Shown: in pieces, positions 44,661 through 54,049 of the stretch | Layout: each line of letters begins with the position of its first letter | Numbering within the stretch: position 1 is the stretch's first letter | Assembly (NCBI GenBank): GCA_964419935.1 | Contig: CAYQQJ010000017.1 | Coordinates: 1-64,000 of the forward strand | Length of the DNA: 64,000 nt | Source of the DNA: CAYQQJ01 sp964419935 | GTDB lineage: Bacteria; Pseudomonadota; Gammaproteobacteria; Pseudomonadales; Cellvibrionaceae | Direction: 5' to 3' | Position numbers and translations under genes: made by a program | Notes under the pieces: generated by a model | Told to the model about the DNA's origin: nothing | Database searches by the model: none | Seen by the model: the letters and a program-made list of their open reading frames with translations, nothing else

Positions 44661-44679
44661 AAGTATAGAGAATATACTT
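44661..44679. promoter_or_regulatory. Perfect palindrome upstream of the porin gene
   Basis: AAGTATA-GAGAA-TATACTT, a perfect 7-5-7 inverted repeat, 23 bp before the porin start codon on the minus strand. It is AT-rich enough to overlap a -10 region. Operator function is inferred. Confidence 0.45.
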
Positions 44680-44971
44680 AACAATTCAGAAGTAACTTCT
44701 GGAGTGGGACACCTTACGCAAAACATTCTCTTCAGAACATAATCGTGTTCTTGTGACTGTTCTAGCTCGGGTTTGTTTCGGAAATTGCGCGCACCATTTA
44801 ATACGCGACAGTGCGCGAACGAGTGCAGTGGCGAACGAATGGCCGTGGCAACTCATCGACCATTGAGAATCATAAATATTTTTTGGATGGACTGATGCAA
44901 TCGCGCGTTTAGTCGAAGCGCAGATTGCGATATCGAGTCTTTGGGTGGGACTATCAGCGACGTCGACCCGC
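44680..44971. other. Gap between porin and small gene, no gene seen
   Basis: Nothing convincing on either strand. A 101-codon minus-strand frame exists here but lacks a ribosome site, domains and a protein-like composition. Confidence 0.55.
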
Positions 44972-45175
44972 TTAGCCTTTGGGTTTGCCACCCAGGTTAA
45001 TATGCTTTGGACCTGCCATGCTCACTTGACCGCTCACACCGTTCGGAATTTTTTCAATTTTGCCGCCAGAACTCAGAAATGCCGCCACGTGCTCTTCAAT
45101 AGAAAGGCTGCGTGACTCGGCTGGCAACTCGGCTTGGCGTTTCGCTTTGGCTGTTTTCGTTGATTTAGTGGACAT
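44972..45175 (-). CDS. Small basic hypothetical protein (67 aa)
   Basis: 67 residues from ATG at 45175. The N-terminal third is Lys/Thr/Ala-rich and probably disordered; the C-terminal part SLSIEEHVAAFLSSGGKIEK followed by IPNGVSGQ is compact and looks conserved. The FLSSGGKI-x-x-I motif resembles the C-terminal region of small gammaproteobacterial proteins such as the RNA-polymerase-binding SutA of Pseudomonas; the resemblance is by eye and short. A longer start at 45217 is less likely. It is divergent from the M16 peptidase gene across 272 bp. I do not recognise a function. Confidence 0.65.
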   Translation of the reverse strand: MSTKSTKTAKAKRQAELPAESRSLSIEEHVAAFLSSGGKIEKIPNGVSGQVSMAGPKHINLGGKPKG

Positions 45176-45447
45176 CTCAAAACCTGAACACTTGAAAGTG
45201 GGTTGCACACTATACATGGTTTCGTCAACAATTGCTTGCTTACGCCATTGGTCGAAGCGATACAGGGCGTTTTTGTCGCTAAATTAAACCTCATGCGCGA
45301 CCGTGTCCTCCCCGCATACCGCCAAACACTCGTTTACACGGTCTGGCACTTTCAATACTATCTCCCGCTCACAAATACACAACCGAACTGAGTTGGGCAC
45401 ATCACCCGGTGAACCTGTGTGAACGAGTACAAGGAGATTTTTCGACA

Positions 45448-48159
45448 ATGTTGAATAAAAACGTTTTACGTGGAGTCGCGACCCTGGTATTGCTATTGGC
45501 AGCCACGGTACAAGCCGAACCCGCGCCGGAAATAACGTTTAGTGAGCACAGGCTCGATAATGGTCTGCGTCTCGTTGTTCACGAGGATCACAAGGCGCCT
45601 ATCGTTGCGGTGAATGTCTGGTATCACGTTGGCTCAAAAAACGAGGAGCCGGGAAAAACCGGCTTTGCGCATTTGTTTGAACACCTGATGTTCAACGGCT
45701 CTGAAAATTACGATGGCGAATATTTTGAGCCTTTCCGGCAGGTGGGTGCCACGGAGCAAAACGGCACCACCAGCTTCGACCGCACCAACTACTTTCAGAA
45801 CGTGCCCAACACCGCGCTGGATATGGCGCTGTGGATGGAATCCGACCGCATGGGGCATCTGTTGGGTGCCATCGATGAAGAGGGCCTGAACACTCAGCGC
45901 GGCGTGGTGAAGAACGAAAAGCGCCAACGGGAAAACCAACCTTACGGCACAGTGTTCGACCATATCATCAAGAACATCTTTCCCGCCGGCCACCCCTATT
46001 CATGGCTGCCGATTGGCTCCATGGAGGATCTGGATGCGGCAAGTCTGGACGATGTGCACAAATGGTTCGAAACCTACTACGGGCCGAACAACGCCGTCCT
46101 GGTTGTGGCCGGTGATGTGGAGACTGCTGATGTGGTCGCCAAGGTGAAGCACTACTTCGGTGATATTCCGCCCGGGCCGCCCATTGCCAAGCATGAAGCC
46201 TGGGTGCCACACCTGGTGGGTGAAAAGCGCGAGGTACTGCAGGACCGTGTGCCGCAAGCCAAAATCTATAAGGTCTGGGCAGCACCCGAGTGGGAGGCCG
46301 AAGACATTGTACTGCTGGACATTGCCACGGATGTTCTTGGTGGTGGGAAGAACTCCCGCCTGTATGAGCGCCTGGTGTACCGCGACCAGACGGCCACCAG
46401 CGTCAGCGCCTGGATCTTCAGTGCCGAAATTGCAGGTGCCATTGCCGTCGAAGCGACGGTGCAGCCCGGCGGTGATATTGCTGCCGTAGAACGGGCGCTG
46501 GACGAGGAGGTGGCACGCTTTCTGAAAGAAGGGCCCAGTCGCAAGGAACTGAAACGCGTTAAAACCCAGAAGCGGGCGGAGTTTGTTCGCGGTATTGAGA
46601 CCGTGGGTGGCTTTGGTGGCAAGTCAGATATTCTGGCAGAGAACGCTGTTTTTGCCGGTGATCCCGGCTTCTATAAGACCCGGCTAGCGCAAATCGGCAA
46701 AGCCAGCCGGGACTCAGTGCGGGATGCGGCCCGGGAATGGTTGCAGAAGGGTAATTATGTACTGGAGGTTCATCCCTTCCCCGAATTGTCCGCCAGCACT
46801 GAGGGAGCAGAGCGCGACGCGGTGCCCATGCCGACCAGCTTCCCCGATGTGGACTTCACCGAATACCAGCGCGGCGAGCTGTCCAATGGCCTGAAGATCA
46901 TGGTGGCTCAGCGGGATACGGTGCCCATGGTGGACTTGCGTTTGGTGCTGGATGCGGGTTATGCAGCGGACCAGTTCAGCCAGCCAGGTACCGCCAGCCT
47001 GACCATGGCGATGCTGGATGAAGGCACAGAGTCGCGTTCAGCTCTTGAAATTAGCGAATCATTGGCCATGCTGGGCGCTCAACTCGGCTCCGGTGCAGGA
47101 CTGGATAGCTCGTTCGTGACCTTGAATGCACTGACCCACAATCTGGATGACGCTCTCGACATCTATGCCGATGTATTGCTCCATCCTGCATTTCCGCAAG
47201 CGGATCTGGAGCGCTTGAAAAACATGACCCTGGCTCAGATACAACAGGAAAAGCAGCGACCGCAGACCATGGCGCTGCGCGTTTTCCCCAAGCTTCTTTA
47301 TGGAGAAGGGCACGCGTACAGCACGCCGCTTACCGGTTCAGGGACTGAAAGTTCAGTTCGTGCAATGACCCGGGAAGACCTCATCCAGTACCACGCAACC
47401 TGGTTCAAACCCAACAACGCCACTCTTGTGGTGGTTGGTGACACTACTCTGGCCGAGATTAAGCCGAAACTGGAGAAACTGTTCGACGACTGGCAGGCCG
47501 GCGAGGTCCCCGCCAAGGACATTCACCCGGTGAAACACCAGGAGCAGGAGACCATTTATCTACTGGACCGACCCAATTCCGAGCAGTCGATCATCTATGC
47601 CGGACACATAGCGCTGCCGAAGGACAATGACCAGGAACTGGCGATTCAGATACTGAACGGCGTACTCGGTGGTGACTTTACCGCGAGGGTCAATATGAAC
47701 CTGCGCGAAGACAAGCACTGGGCCTACGGTGCCTACACCTTCCTCATTGATGCCAAGGGCCAGCGACCATTCATCAGCTATGCACCGGTACAGACCGACA
47801 AAACCGCCGCAGCCATGAAAGAACTGCGTAAGGAATTGGTTGATATTGCCGGCCCGCGACCACCGAAAGCGGAGGAATTGGAGCGGGTGCGAAACATCGA
47901 AACCCTGTCCCTCGCCGGACGCTGGGAAACCGCCAGCGCCGTGGCCGCGTCCCTATCCGAAATTGCGGTGTACGACCTGCCGTCGGATTACTGGGACACC
48001 TACGCCGATCGCGTCAGTGAACTCACCGTGCAGGACCTGAATAAAGCGGCAGACACCCTGATTCATCCCAATCAACTGATTTGGGTGATCGTGGGGGATC
48101 GCGCCAAAATCGAGAAGGATATTCGTGAGCTGGGTTGGGGGGCGATTGGGGAGTTGTAA
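45448..48159 (+). CDS. Tandem M16 zinc metallopeptidase, exported
   Basis: 903 residues from ATG 45448 (AAGGAG at 45431-45436; a GTG at 45409 is weaker). Signal peptide (VATLVLLLAATVQA), so periplasmic or surface. The first M16 unit has the inverted zinc motif His75-x-x-Glu78-His79 (HLFEH) and a distal Glu in KNEKRQRENQ. The second unit (from about residue 470) lacks the motif, as usual for the inactive partner domain. Both halves are in one chain, where bacterial homologues are often two adjacent genes. The stop codon abuts a CAAGCTN heptad element. Substrates are likely peptides; specificity is unknown. Confidence 0.92.
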   Translation: MLNKNVLRGVATLVLLLAATVQAEPAPEITFSEHRLDNGLRLVVHEDHKAPIVAVNVWYHVGSKNEEPGKTGFAHLFEHLMFNGSENYDGEYFEPFRQVGATEQNGTTSFDRTNYFQNVPNTALDMALWMESDRMGHLLGAIDEEGLNTQRGVVKNEKRQRENQPYGTVFDHIIKNIFPAGHPYSWLPIGSMEDLDAASLDDVHKWFETYYGPNNAVLVVAGDVETADVVAKVKHYFGDIPPGPPIAKHEAWVPHLVGEKREVLQDRVPQAKIYKVWAAPEWEAEDIVLLDIATDVLGGGKNSRLYERLVYRDQTATSVSAWIFSAEIAGAIAVEATVQPGGDIAAVERALDEEVARFLKEGPSRKELKRVKTQKRAEFVRGIETVGGFGGKSDILAENAVFAGDPGFYKTRLAQIGKASRDSVRDAAREWLQKGNYVLEVHPFPELSASTEGAERDAVPMPTSFPDVDFTEYQRGELSNGLKIMVAQRDTVPMVDLRLVLDAGYAADQFSQPGTASLTMAMLDEGTESRSALEISESLAMLGAQLGSGAGLDSSFVTLNALTHNLDDALDIYADVLLHPAFPQADLERLKNMTLAQIQQEKQRPQTMALRVFPKLLYGEGHAYSTPLTGSGTESSVRAMTREDLIQYHATWFKPNNATLVVVGDTTLAEIKPKLEKLFDDWQAGEVPAKDIHPVKHQEQETIYLLDRPNSEQSIIYAGHIALPKDNDQELAIQILNGVLGGDFTARVNMNLREDKHWAYGAYTFLIDAKGQRPFISYAPVQTDKTAAAMKELRKELVDIAGPRPPKAEELERVRNIETLSLAGRWETASAVAASLSEIAVYDLPSDYWDTYADRVSELTVQDLNKAADTLIHPNQLIWVIVGDRAKIEKDIRELGWGAIGEL

Positions 48160-48234
48160 GCTTCAAGCCGCAAGCTGCAAGCCAACAGCATAAGATCTCG
48201 CTTGTAGCTTGTAGCTTGTAGCTTGCAGCTTTTA
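48158..48234. repeat. Inverted heptad element CAAGCTN between M16 gene and flhA
   Basis: Left arm 48158-48182 has units of CAAGCNN (GCTTCAAGCCGCAAGCTGCA...). Right arm 48199-48234 is the reverse complement, AGCTTGT repeated three times and AGCTTGC once. The period is 7 bp in both arms; the loop is about 16 nt. It starts on the TAA of the M16 gene. Confidence 0.85.
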
Positions 48235-48249
48235 GGTACACTTCTTGCC
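48232..48249 (+). promoter_or_regulatory. Sigma-54 promoter of flhA
   Basis: TAGGTACACTTCTTGCC: GG at 48235-48236 and GC at 48247-48248 with exactly 10 bp between, plus AC and TTGC as in the RpoN consensus. It lies about 70-80 bp before flhA, and flhA is RpoN/FleQ-dependent in Pseudomonas. Confidence 0.72.
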
Positions 48250-48317
48250 ATAGCCCCTGATAACACCGACATACGCCAAAAAAATGTCGGGTGATCGGGA
48301 ATTCCACTGAGCGGACT

Positions 48318-50561
48318 ATGGCTGAATCTCTATTTCAACACTTGCGGTCGTTGCCGCGTACTGTGGACAGACGCTCTGCCTGGAGCAACGTAAAATCGGC
48401 TGGTGCCGGTAATCTGTCGATTCCTATTCTGGTACTGATGCTGCTTGGCATGATGATTCTGCCGTTGCCGCCCTTGTTGTTGGATATGTTCTTCACCTTC
48501 AACATTGCCCTGTCTCTGGTTGTGCTTCTGGTCGTGGTGTACTCGCTGCGGCCGCTGGATTTTGCGGTTTTCCCCACCATTCTGCTGGTTGCCACACTGC
48601 TCAGGTTGGCACTGAACGTTGCCTCGACCCGGGTGGTTTTGCTGAAAGGCCATGAGGGTGGGGATGCGGCAGGCAAGGTCATCGAATCCTTCGGTGAAGT
48701 GGTTATTGGCGGCAACTACGCGGTCGGCCTGGTGGTCTTTATTATTCTGATTATCATCAACTTTGTGGTGGTGACCAAGGGTGCCGGGCGTATCTCCGAG
48801 GTCAGTGCTCGATTTACGCTGGACGCCATGCCCGGAAAGCAGATGGCTATTGACGCTGACCTGAACGCGGGAATGATCAATCAGGAAGAGGCGGGAGTTC
48901 GGCGGGAAGAAGTCGCCACCGAGGCCGAGTTCTACGGGGCAATGGACGGCGCCAGCAAGTTTGTTCGCGGCGATGCCGTCGCCGGTATTCTGATTCTGCT
49001 GATCAACATTATTGGCGGTCTTGTCATCGGTATGGCTCAACACGGTCTGGCGTTTCAGCAGGCGCTGGAAATCTACGTGATGCTGACCATCGGCGATGGG
49101 CTGGTGGCACAGATCCCGTCGATGCTACTGTCTATTGGCGCGGCCATAATCGTCACCCGCGCGAACAGTTCGGAAACCATGACCAACCAGGTGTTTGGGC
49201 AGATGTTCGCCGCGCCCAAGGCCCTGACCATCTCCGCAATCATTCTGTTTCTGTTGGGTATCATCCCCGGAATGCCCCATGTGGCGTTTATCGGTCTGGC
49301 TGCGGTCTGCGGCGCCTTGGCGTACTTCATCCATTTTCGGCACTCTCAAGGCGAACTGGTCGACGAGCGAGACGTTCGCCCGGCCGGTCGATCTGTGTCC
49401 GGGGCAGGGGCGTCGCCTGCTGGCGGACAGCCGCAAACCCTGTCCTCGGCGCCGGTGCTTGAACACCGTGGCGCGTCCCGGTCGGAGCCCAAAGAGGTGA
49501 GCTGGGACGACGTCACGCCCATTGATGTGGTGGGGCTGGAAGTGGGTTATCGCCTGATTCCTCTGGTGGACAAATCCCAGGACGGCGAGCTTTTGGGGCG
49601 CATTAAAGGTGTGCGCAAGAAGTTGTCACAGGATGTGGGCTTCCTGGTACCTGCCGTTCACATACGTGACAATCTGGATCTACTGCCCAGCGGCTACGCC
49701 ATTACCCTGATGGGGGTGACCCTCGGCACTGGCGAAGTCTTCCCGGACAAGCATCTGGCAATTGATCCCGGTCAGGTGTTCGGCACGCTGCAAGGTACCA
49801 AAACCAAGGACCCGGCGTTCGGGCTGGACGCGATCTGGATCGACGATGCTCAGAAGGACCAGGCCCAAACCCTGGGCTACACCGTGGTTGACCCGAGCAC
49901 CGTGGTTGCCACTCATCTCAACCAGATTCTGCAGAAGCACACTCACGAGCTACTGGGGCACGAAGACGTTCAGAAGTGGCTGGACCTGCTTGCAGAGAAA
50001 TCCCCCAAGCTGGTTGAAGAGCTGATACCCAATACCCTGTCCATCAACAGTCTGCTCAAGGTTCTGCAGAACCTGCTGCGCGAACAGGTCTCGATTCGGG
50101 ACATGCGCTCAATCGCCGAAGCTTTGGCGGCTCACGGTGACAAGAGTCAAGATACCGCCACTCTCACCAACGTTGCCCGTGCCGCTCTGGCGCGCCAGAT
50201 CGTCCAGAACATCGTGGGTAGCGAGCCAAATATCGCCGTTATAACGCTTGAGCCCGGGCTGGAACAGTTGTTGCTACAGACCGTTCAACAGGCACAAAAA
50301 GCTGGCGCAGACCAAGGCGGATTCATCGAGCCACGCCTGGCGGAGCGCCTGAACAATGCCCTGATTGATGCGGCGCGACGCCAGGAAGCGGCCGGCAATC
50401 CGATCATTTTGCTGGTGGCAACCCCCATAAGAATGATGATGGCGCAGTTCGTCAGGTTCAACATTCCGGATATGAGTGTTCTTGGCTATACCGAAATACC
50501 GGACAACAAACAAATCACGATTGAAGCCACCGTGGGTGGCGAGATGGTCACTGCCACATAG
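48318..50561 (+). CDS. flhA: Flagellar export apparatus protein FlhA
   Basis: Inner-membrane core of the flagellar type III export gate. 747 residues from ATG 48318; a GTG at 48291 is possible but has no ribosome site. Eight predicted N-terminal transmembrane helices contain the FHIPEP signature (GAGRISEVSARFTLDAMPGK, then QMAIDADLNAG). The cytoplasmic C-terminal domain, which receives export chaperones, starts near residue 390 and is complete. flhB, normally close upstream, is not in the window; an M16 protease takes that place. Confidence 0.97.
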   Translation: MAESLFQHLRSLPRTVDRRSAWSNVKSAGAGNLSIPILVLMLLGMMILPLPPLLLDMFFTFNIALSLVVLLVVVYSLRPLDFAVFPTILLVATLLRLALNVASTRVVLLKGHEGGDAAGKVIESFGEVVIGGNYAVGLVVFIILIIINFVVVTKGAGRISEVSARFTLDAMPGKQMAIDADLNAGMINQEEAGVRREEVATEAEFYGAMDGASKFVRGDAVAGILILLINIIGGLVIGMAQHGLAFQQALEIYVMLTIGDGLVAQIPSMLLSIGAAIIVTRANSSETMTNQVFGQMFAAPKALTISAIILFLLGIIPGMPHVAFIGLAAVCGALAYFIHFRHSQGELVDERDVRPAGRSVSGAGASPAGGQPQTLSSAPVLEHRGASRSEPKEVSWDDVTPIDVVGLEVGYRLIPLVDKSQDGELLGRIKGVRKKLSQDVGFLVPAVHIRDNLDLLPSGYAITLMGVTLGTGEVFPDKHLAIDPGQVFGTLQGTKTKDPAFGLDAIWIDDAQKDQAQTLGYTVVDPSTVVATHLNQILQKHTHELLGHEDVQKWLDLLAEKSPKLVEELIPNTLSINSLLKVLQNLLREQVSIRDMRSIAEALAAHGDKSQDTATLTNVARAALARQIVQNIVGSEPNIAVITLEPGLEQLLLQTVQQAQKAGADQGGFIEPRLAERLNNALIDAARRQEAAGNPIILLVATPIRMMMAQFVRFNIPDMSVLGYTEIPDNKQITIEATVGGEMVTAT

Positions 50562-50631
50562 CGGCAAACACCGAAACAACGATTGAGAAATCACGGCGAG
50601 GCCGAAAGGCTCCACCGCCAGGAGGTAAGGC

Positions 50632-52083
50632 ATGCAAGTCAAACGCTTTGTAGCTGCGGATATGCGTCGGGCACTGGAACTGGTTCGCCAGGAGATGGGG
50701 CCGGAAGCCATTATTCTGTCCAGCCAGCGCACCAGCGAAGGTGTGGAGATCATTACCTCCATCGAGGCGGACCTGCCTACTCGTGGAATCGACGAGCGAC
50801 GTCAATTCGGGCGCAAGTTCGAAGCGGATATTGATCGCCCTCTTGGCAGCGATGCCGCCTGGGAAGCCCAGGCGGGGTTGGAGCAGGCCGTAGTGGACTT
50901 TGTGCGCCCCGGTACTGCACCAGGCGCGCAGCGCAGTGGCGAAGACATTGCCCGGGAAATTGAAAAGGCGCGGGAGCGCATGCTGGCAACAAAACAGCGA
51001 GTTCAAGAGCCGGCACGTGAGCCCTTGCGACGCCAGAGCGCCAGTGAGCGCTATGGTCTGGATGACGTGGCGAACTTGCCGGTGCAGAAGGCCGGCTTCG
51101 GCCATACTCAAGCTCAAAAGCTCGCCGAAGCAGTGCAAAGCGCCCAGGCGCGACCAGCAGCGGCGGCGGATGAACGTCGTCTGGATGAACTGCAAAGTGA
51201 GCTGGCGGATATGCGTTTGCTGCTGGAACAACAGCTCTGGCGTATGAATGAACAGCAGGGCCAGCCTGTAGTCTCCTTCGCGGCGCAGACCAAGTCGCCG
51301 GATGCGCTGGCGGAGCATCTTGAACATTTGGGCTTGCCCCGGGATCTGGTTCTCGATCTCGTTCGACAGCTCCGCCCGGGATTGCGATTGAGTCAGGCGT
51401 GGCGGGAAGTGCTGGCGCGGCTGGCGCAATTACTGCCAACCGATAACAGCGATCTGGTTGACCGTGGCGGTGTCTTCGCCTTTGTTGGGCCCACCGGGGT
51501 GGGTAAAACCACTACCATCGCCAAACTGGCGGCGCGCTATGTACTGGACCATGGTCCGGGCAAGGTCGCGCTGGTCACTACCGATACCTACCGGGTGGGT
51601 GCCCACGATCAGTTGCGCTCACTGGGTCGAATTCTGAATGTGCCCGTGCGCGTGGTCGATCGCGAGCGCAGCATGGCATCTGTATTGGCCAGCCTGAAGG
51701 AATTCCCGCTGGTGTTGGTGGATACTGCCGGTTTCCGTCACGGCGACCCACTCTTGCGTGACCAATTGCGAATGCTCGACGGCTGCCCCAGTGTGGAGCG
51801 TGTTCTGGTTATGGCTTGCAACAGTCAGTTGCAGAGTCTTAAAGCCTCCGCCCATGCATACGCCAGCGGCAATCTGACCGCCTGTGTGTTGACTAAACTG
51901 GATGAGACAGCAAGCCTTGGCGAGGTCCTGTCAGTGGTTCTGCGTCAGAAACTACCCGTGTGCTATACCACCGATGGCCAAGACATTCCCAAGGATATTG
52001 CCCTGGCAACGGGTCACGGGCTTGTCGCCAAAGCCGTAGCTTTGCTGAAAGCACAGCGTGCCACGGGGCAGAATGTCGGGTAG
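50632..52083 (+). CDS. flhF: Flagellar biosynthesis GTPase FlhF
   Basis: SRP-type GTPase that sets flagellar number and polar site. 483 residues: basic N-terminal domain (MQVKRFVAADMRRALELVRQ), a variable linker, then the NG domain. G1 FVGPTGVGKTTT is near residue 286, followed by TTDTYRVGAHDQL, VDTAGFRHGD and TKLDETASLGE. A strong AGGAGGTAAGG ribosome site precedes the ATG. It is followed by fleN/flhG, its regulator, 157 bp on. Confidence 0.97.
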   Translation: MQVKRFVAADMRRALELVRQEMGPEAIILSSQRTSEGVEIITSIEADLPTRGIDERRQFGRKFEADIDRPLGSDAAWEAQAGLEQAVVDFVRPGTAPGAQRSGEDIAREIEKARERMLATKQRVQEPAREPLRRQSASERYGLDDVANLPVQKAGFGHTQAQKLAEAVQSAQARPAAAADERRLDELQSELADMRLLLEQQLWRMNEQQGQPVVSFAAQTKSPDALAEHLEHLGLPRDLVLDLVRQLRPGLRLSQAWREVLARLAQLLPTDNSDLVDRGGVFAFVGPTGVGKTTTIAKLAARYVLDHGPGKVALVTTDTYRVGAHDQLRSLGRILNVPVRVVDRERSMASVLASLKEFPLVLVDTAGFRHGDPLLRDQLRMLDGCPSVERVLVMACNSQLQSLKASAHAYASGNLTACVLTKLDETASLGEVLSVVLRQKLPVCYTTDGQDIPKDIALATGHGLVAKAVALLKAQRATGQNVG

Positions 52084-52240
52084 GCGCTGTAAACGAAACC
52101 GGTGAGCTGATGTCTGGCAGAATCAGCCGCTGGTGCCAAACTACGTAATATTGAATTGGAACCTGATACCGAATCGCGAACATCCGGTATCAAACATCAA
52201 GAGTCCGCTTCCGCGCTGACCATAAACAGTGAGTAATTTG

Positions 52241-53062
52241 ATGAGTTCAAACAGTCCCGTGAAAGTGCTGGCCGTCACTGGCGGAAAAGGTGGTGTAGGT
52301 AAAACAAATGTGTCAGTGAACCTGAGCCTGGCGTTGGCTGAGATGGGGCAGCGAGTGGTGCTGATGGATGCCGACCTCGGTTTGGCTAACGTGGATGTTT
52401 TGCTCGGACTCAAGGCGCAGTACACCTTGGCGGATGTTCTCAATGGTGACCGCAACCTTCGTGATATTCTCATCAACGGCCCTGGCGGCATGAAGGTCGT
52501 CCCGGCTTCCTCTGGTGTGCAACAAATGTCGGCACTGTCGGCTCAGGAGCATGCGGGCCTTGTACATGCCTTCAGCGATATCAGCGATCAGGTTGATGTA
52601 CTCGTAGTGGATACGGCGGCGGGAATCTCCGAAACCGTTGTGAGTTTTGTTCGCGCCGCACAAGAGGCGGTTATCGTAGTCTGCGATGAACCCTCGTCCA
52701 TTACCGATGCCTATGCTTTAATCAAGCTGCTCAGCATCGAGCACAACATGTTTCGCTTTCGGGTGGTTGCCAACATGACGCGCAGCACTCAGGAAGGCCA
52801 GAATCTTTTTAACAAGCTCAATACCGTGTGTGAACGTTTTCTTGATGTCTCCCTACAGTACCTGGGGCATGTTCCTTTTGATGAGAACGTACGCAAGGCT
52901 GTACAGCAACGTAAGGCGCTGCTGGAATACGCACCGCGTTCCAAAGCTGCCCAAGCACTGCGGGTGATTGCACAGAAAGTGGATGCCTGGCCTGTGCAGC
53001 GCGACGCACGCGGGCATCTGGAATTCTTTATCGAGCGGTTGCTGCAAACAGCGAGTGTTTGA
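52241..53062 (+). CDS. fleN: Flagellar number regulator FleN/FlhG
   Basis: MinD-like ATPase that limits flagellar number by antagonising the FleQ activator and FlhF. 273 residues from ATG 52241, which fits the Pseudomonas N-terminus; GTG 52229 would add four residues. Deviant Walker A GGKGGVGKTN, switch LMDADLGLANVD and VVDTAAGIS are present, and the C-terminus carries a hydrophobic/amphipathic helix (FFIERLLQT). It ends just before fliA. Confidence 0.95.
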   Translation: MSSNSPVKVLAVTGGKGGVGKTNVSVNLSLALAEMGQRVVLMDADLGLANVDVLLGLKAQYTLADVLNGDRNLRDILINGPGGMKVVPASSGVQQMSALSAQEHAGLVHAFSDISDQVDVLVVDTAAGISETVVSFVRAAQEAVIVVCDEPSSITDAYALIKLLSIEHNMFRFRVVANMTRSTQEGQNLFNKLNTVCERFLDVSLQYLGHVPFDENVRKAVQQRKALLEYAPRSKAAQALRVIAQKVDAWPVQRDARGHLEFFIERLLQTASV

Positions 53063-53115
53063 ATGTGACTTTGACTACTAACCGGCTTGGTGCCTGCGGA
53101 CTCAGCTCATACGAT

Positions 53116-53856
53116 ATGAATACCTACGAAAACGATGCCAATACAGTGGGTGAAGTTGGAATTCGTGTTGAAGATTACGCGGTTCTGGTTAAACGCATTG
53201 CTCATCACATGATGGCCCGCATGCCGGCCAGCGTGCAGGTGGACGATTTGATTCAGGCGGGTATGATCGGGCTGCTTGAGGCGTCGCAAAAATATGATGC
53301 TTCTCGCGGCGCGAGTTTTGAAACCTATGCCGGCATTCGCATTCGTGGCGCTATTGTCGACGAAATGCGTCGCGGTGACTGGGCCCCGCGCTCGGTACAC
53401 CGCAATGCGCGGCGCGTCAGCGAGGCCATCAACACCATAGAAGCGCAAACCGGCCGCGATGCGACGGATACCGAGGTGGCCAATGAGCTCGGTGTCAGTA
53501 TTCGCGAGTACCACGCCATGGTGCAGGATAGCGCCTCCAGCCGCCTGTTCAGCCTTGAAGAAACGTTTGAAGACGATGAAGGACGCATTACTGGGGAGCC
53601 GGAAAGCACCGCGTTTCTCGGCCCCATGGAGAGCGTTCAACAGGACGCCATGCGCCATGCGCTGGCCGACGCCATAGACCGCTTGCCCGAACGGGAAAAG
53701 ATGGTTCTGTCCCTGTATTACGATGAAGAGCTCAATCTCAAGGAAATTGGCCTTGTCCTGGGAGTATCCGAGTCTCGCGTCAGCCAGATCCACAGCCAGG
53801 CGGCCTTGCGCCTGAAAGCGAGGCTGGCAGGCTGGCAGTCGGACTCACACCCATAA
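53116..53856 (+). CDS. fliA: Flagellar sigma factor FliA (sigma-28)
   Basis: Directs transcription of late flagellar and chemotaxis genes. 246 residues from ATG 53116, matching the family N-terminus; an upstream TTG at 53059 overlaps fleN and would add 19 unconserved residues. Region 2 is PASVQVDDLIQAGMIGLLEA ... FETYAGIRIRGAIVDEMRRG, and region 4 ends in GVSESRVSQIHSQAALRLK (helix-turn-helix). A matching FliA promoter is found immediately downstream before cheY. Confidence 0.96.
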   Translation: MNTYENDANTVGEVGIRVEDYAVLVKRIAHHMMARMPASVQVDDLIQAGMIGLLEASQKYDASRGASFETYAGIRIRGAIVDEMRRGDWAPRSVHRNARRVSEAINTIEAQTGRDATDTEVANELGVSIREYHAMVQDSASSRLFSLEETFEDDEGRITGEPESTAFLGPMESVQQDAMRHALADAIDRLPEREKMVLSLYYDEELNLKEIGLVLGVSESRVSQIHSQAALRLKARLAGWQSDSHP

Positions 53857-53931
53857 TAGGAATAAATGCCCTGTGTGGTGATTATTTTTTAGACGTTTAT
53901 CAGAAAGATATCCACAAAACGCAGTTCAAAC

Positions 53932-53958
53932 TCAAGTTTTTCGGCTTTTGCCCGCTAA
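53932..53958 (+). promoter_or_regulatory. Sigma-28 (FliA) promoter of the cheYZAB-motCD operon
   Basis: TCAAGTTT (53932-53939), 11 bp spacer, CCCGCTAA (53951-53958), against the consensus TAAAGTTT-N11-GCCGATAA: thirteen of sixteen positions match with exact spacing. It lies about 90 bp before cheY. Confidence 0.82.
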
Positions 53959-54049
53959 AAAGCTGAATGATTGCGTGCCAACGACTAGAATTGTAGAGGG
54001 CATTGAGCCCGTAACTTAAATGCCAGGCGACGTAGATACGGAGGTTGCA

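Noticed and set aside
44686..44991. A 101-codon minus-strand frame between the porin and the 67-residue gene
   Set aside because: No ribosome site, no hydrophobic core or motif, and it overlaps the better-supported small gene.
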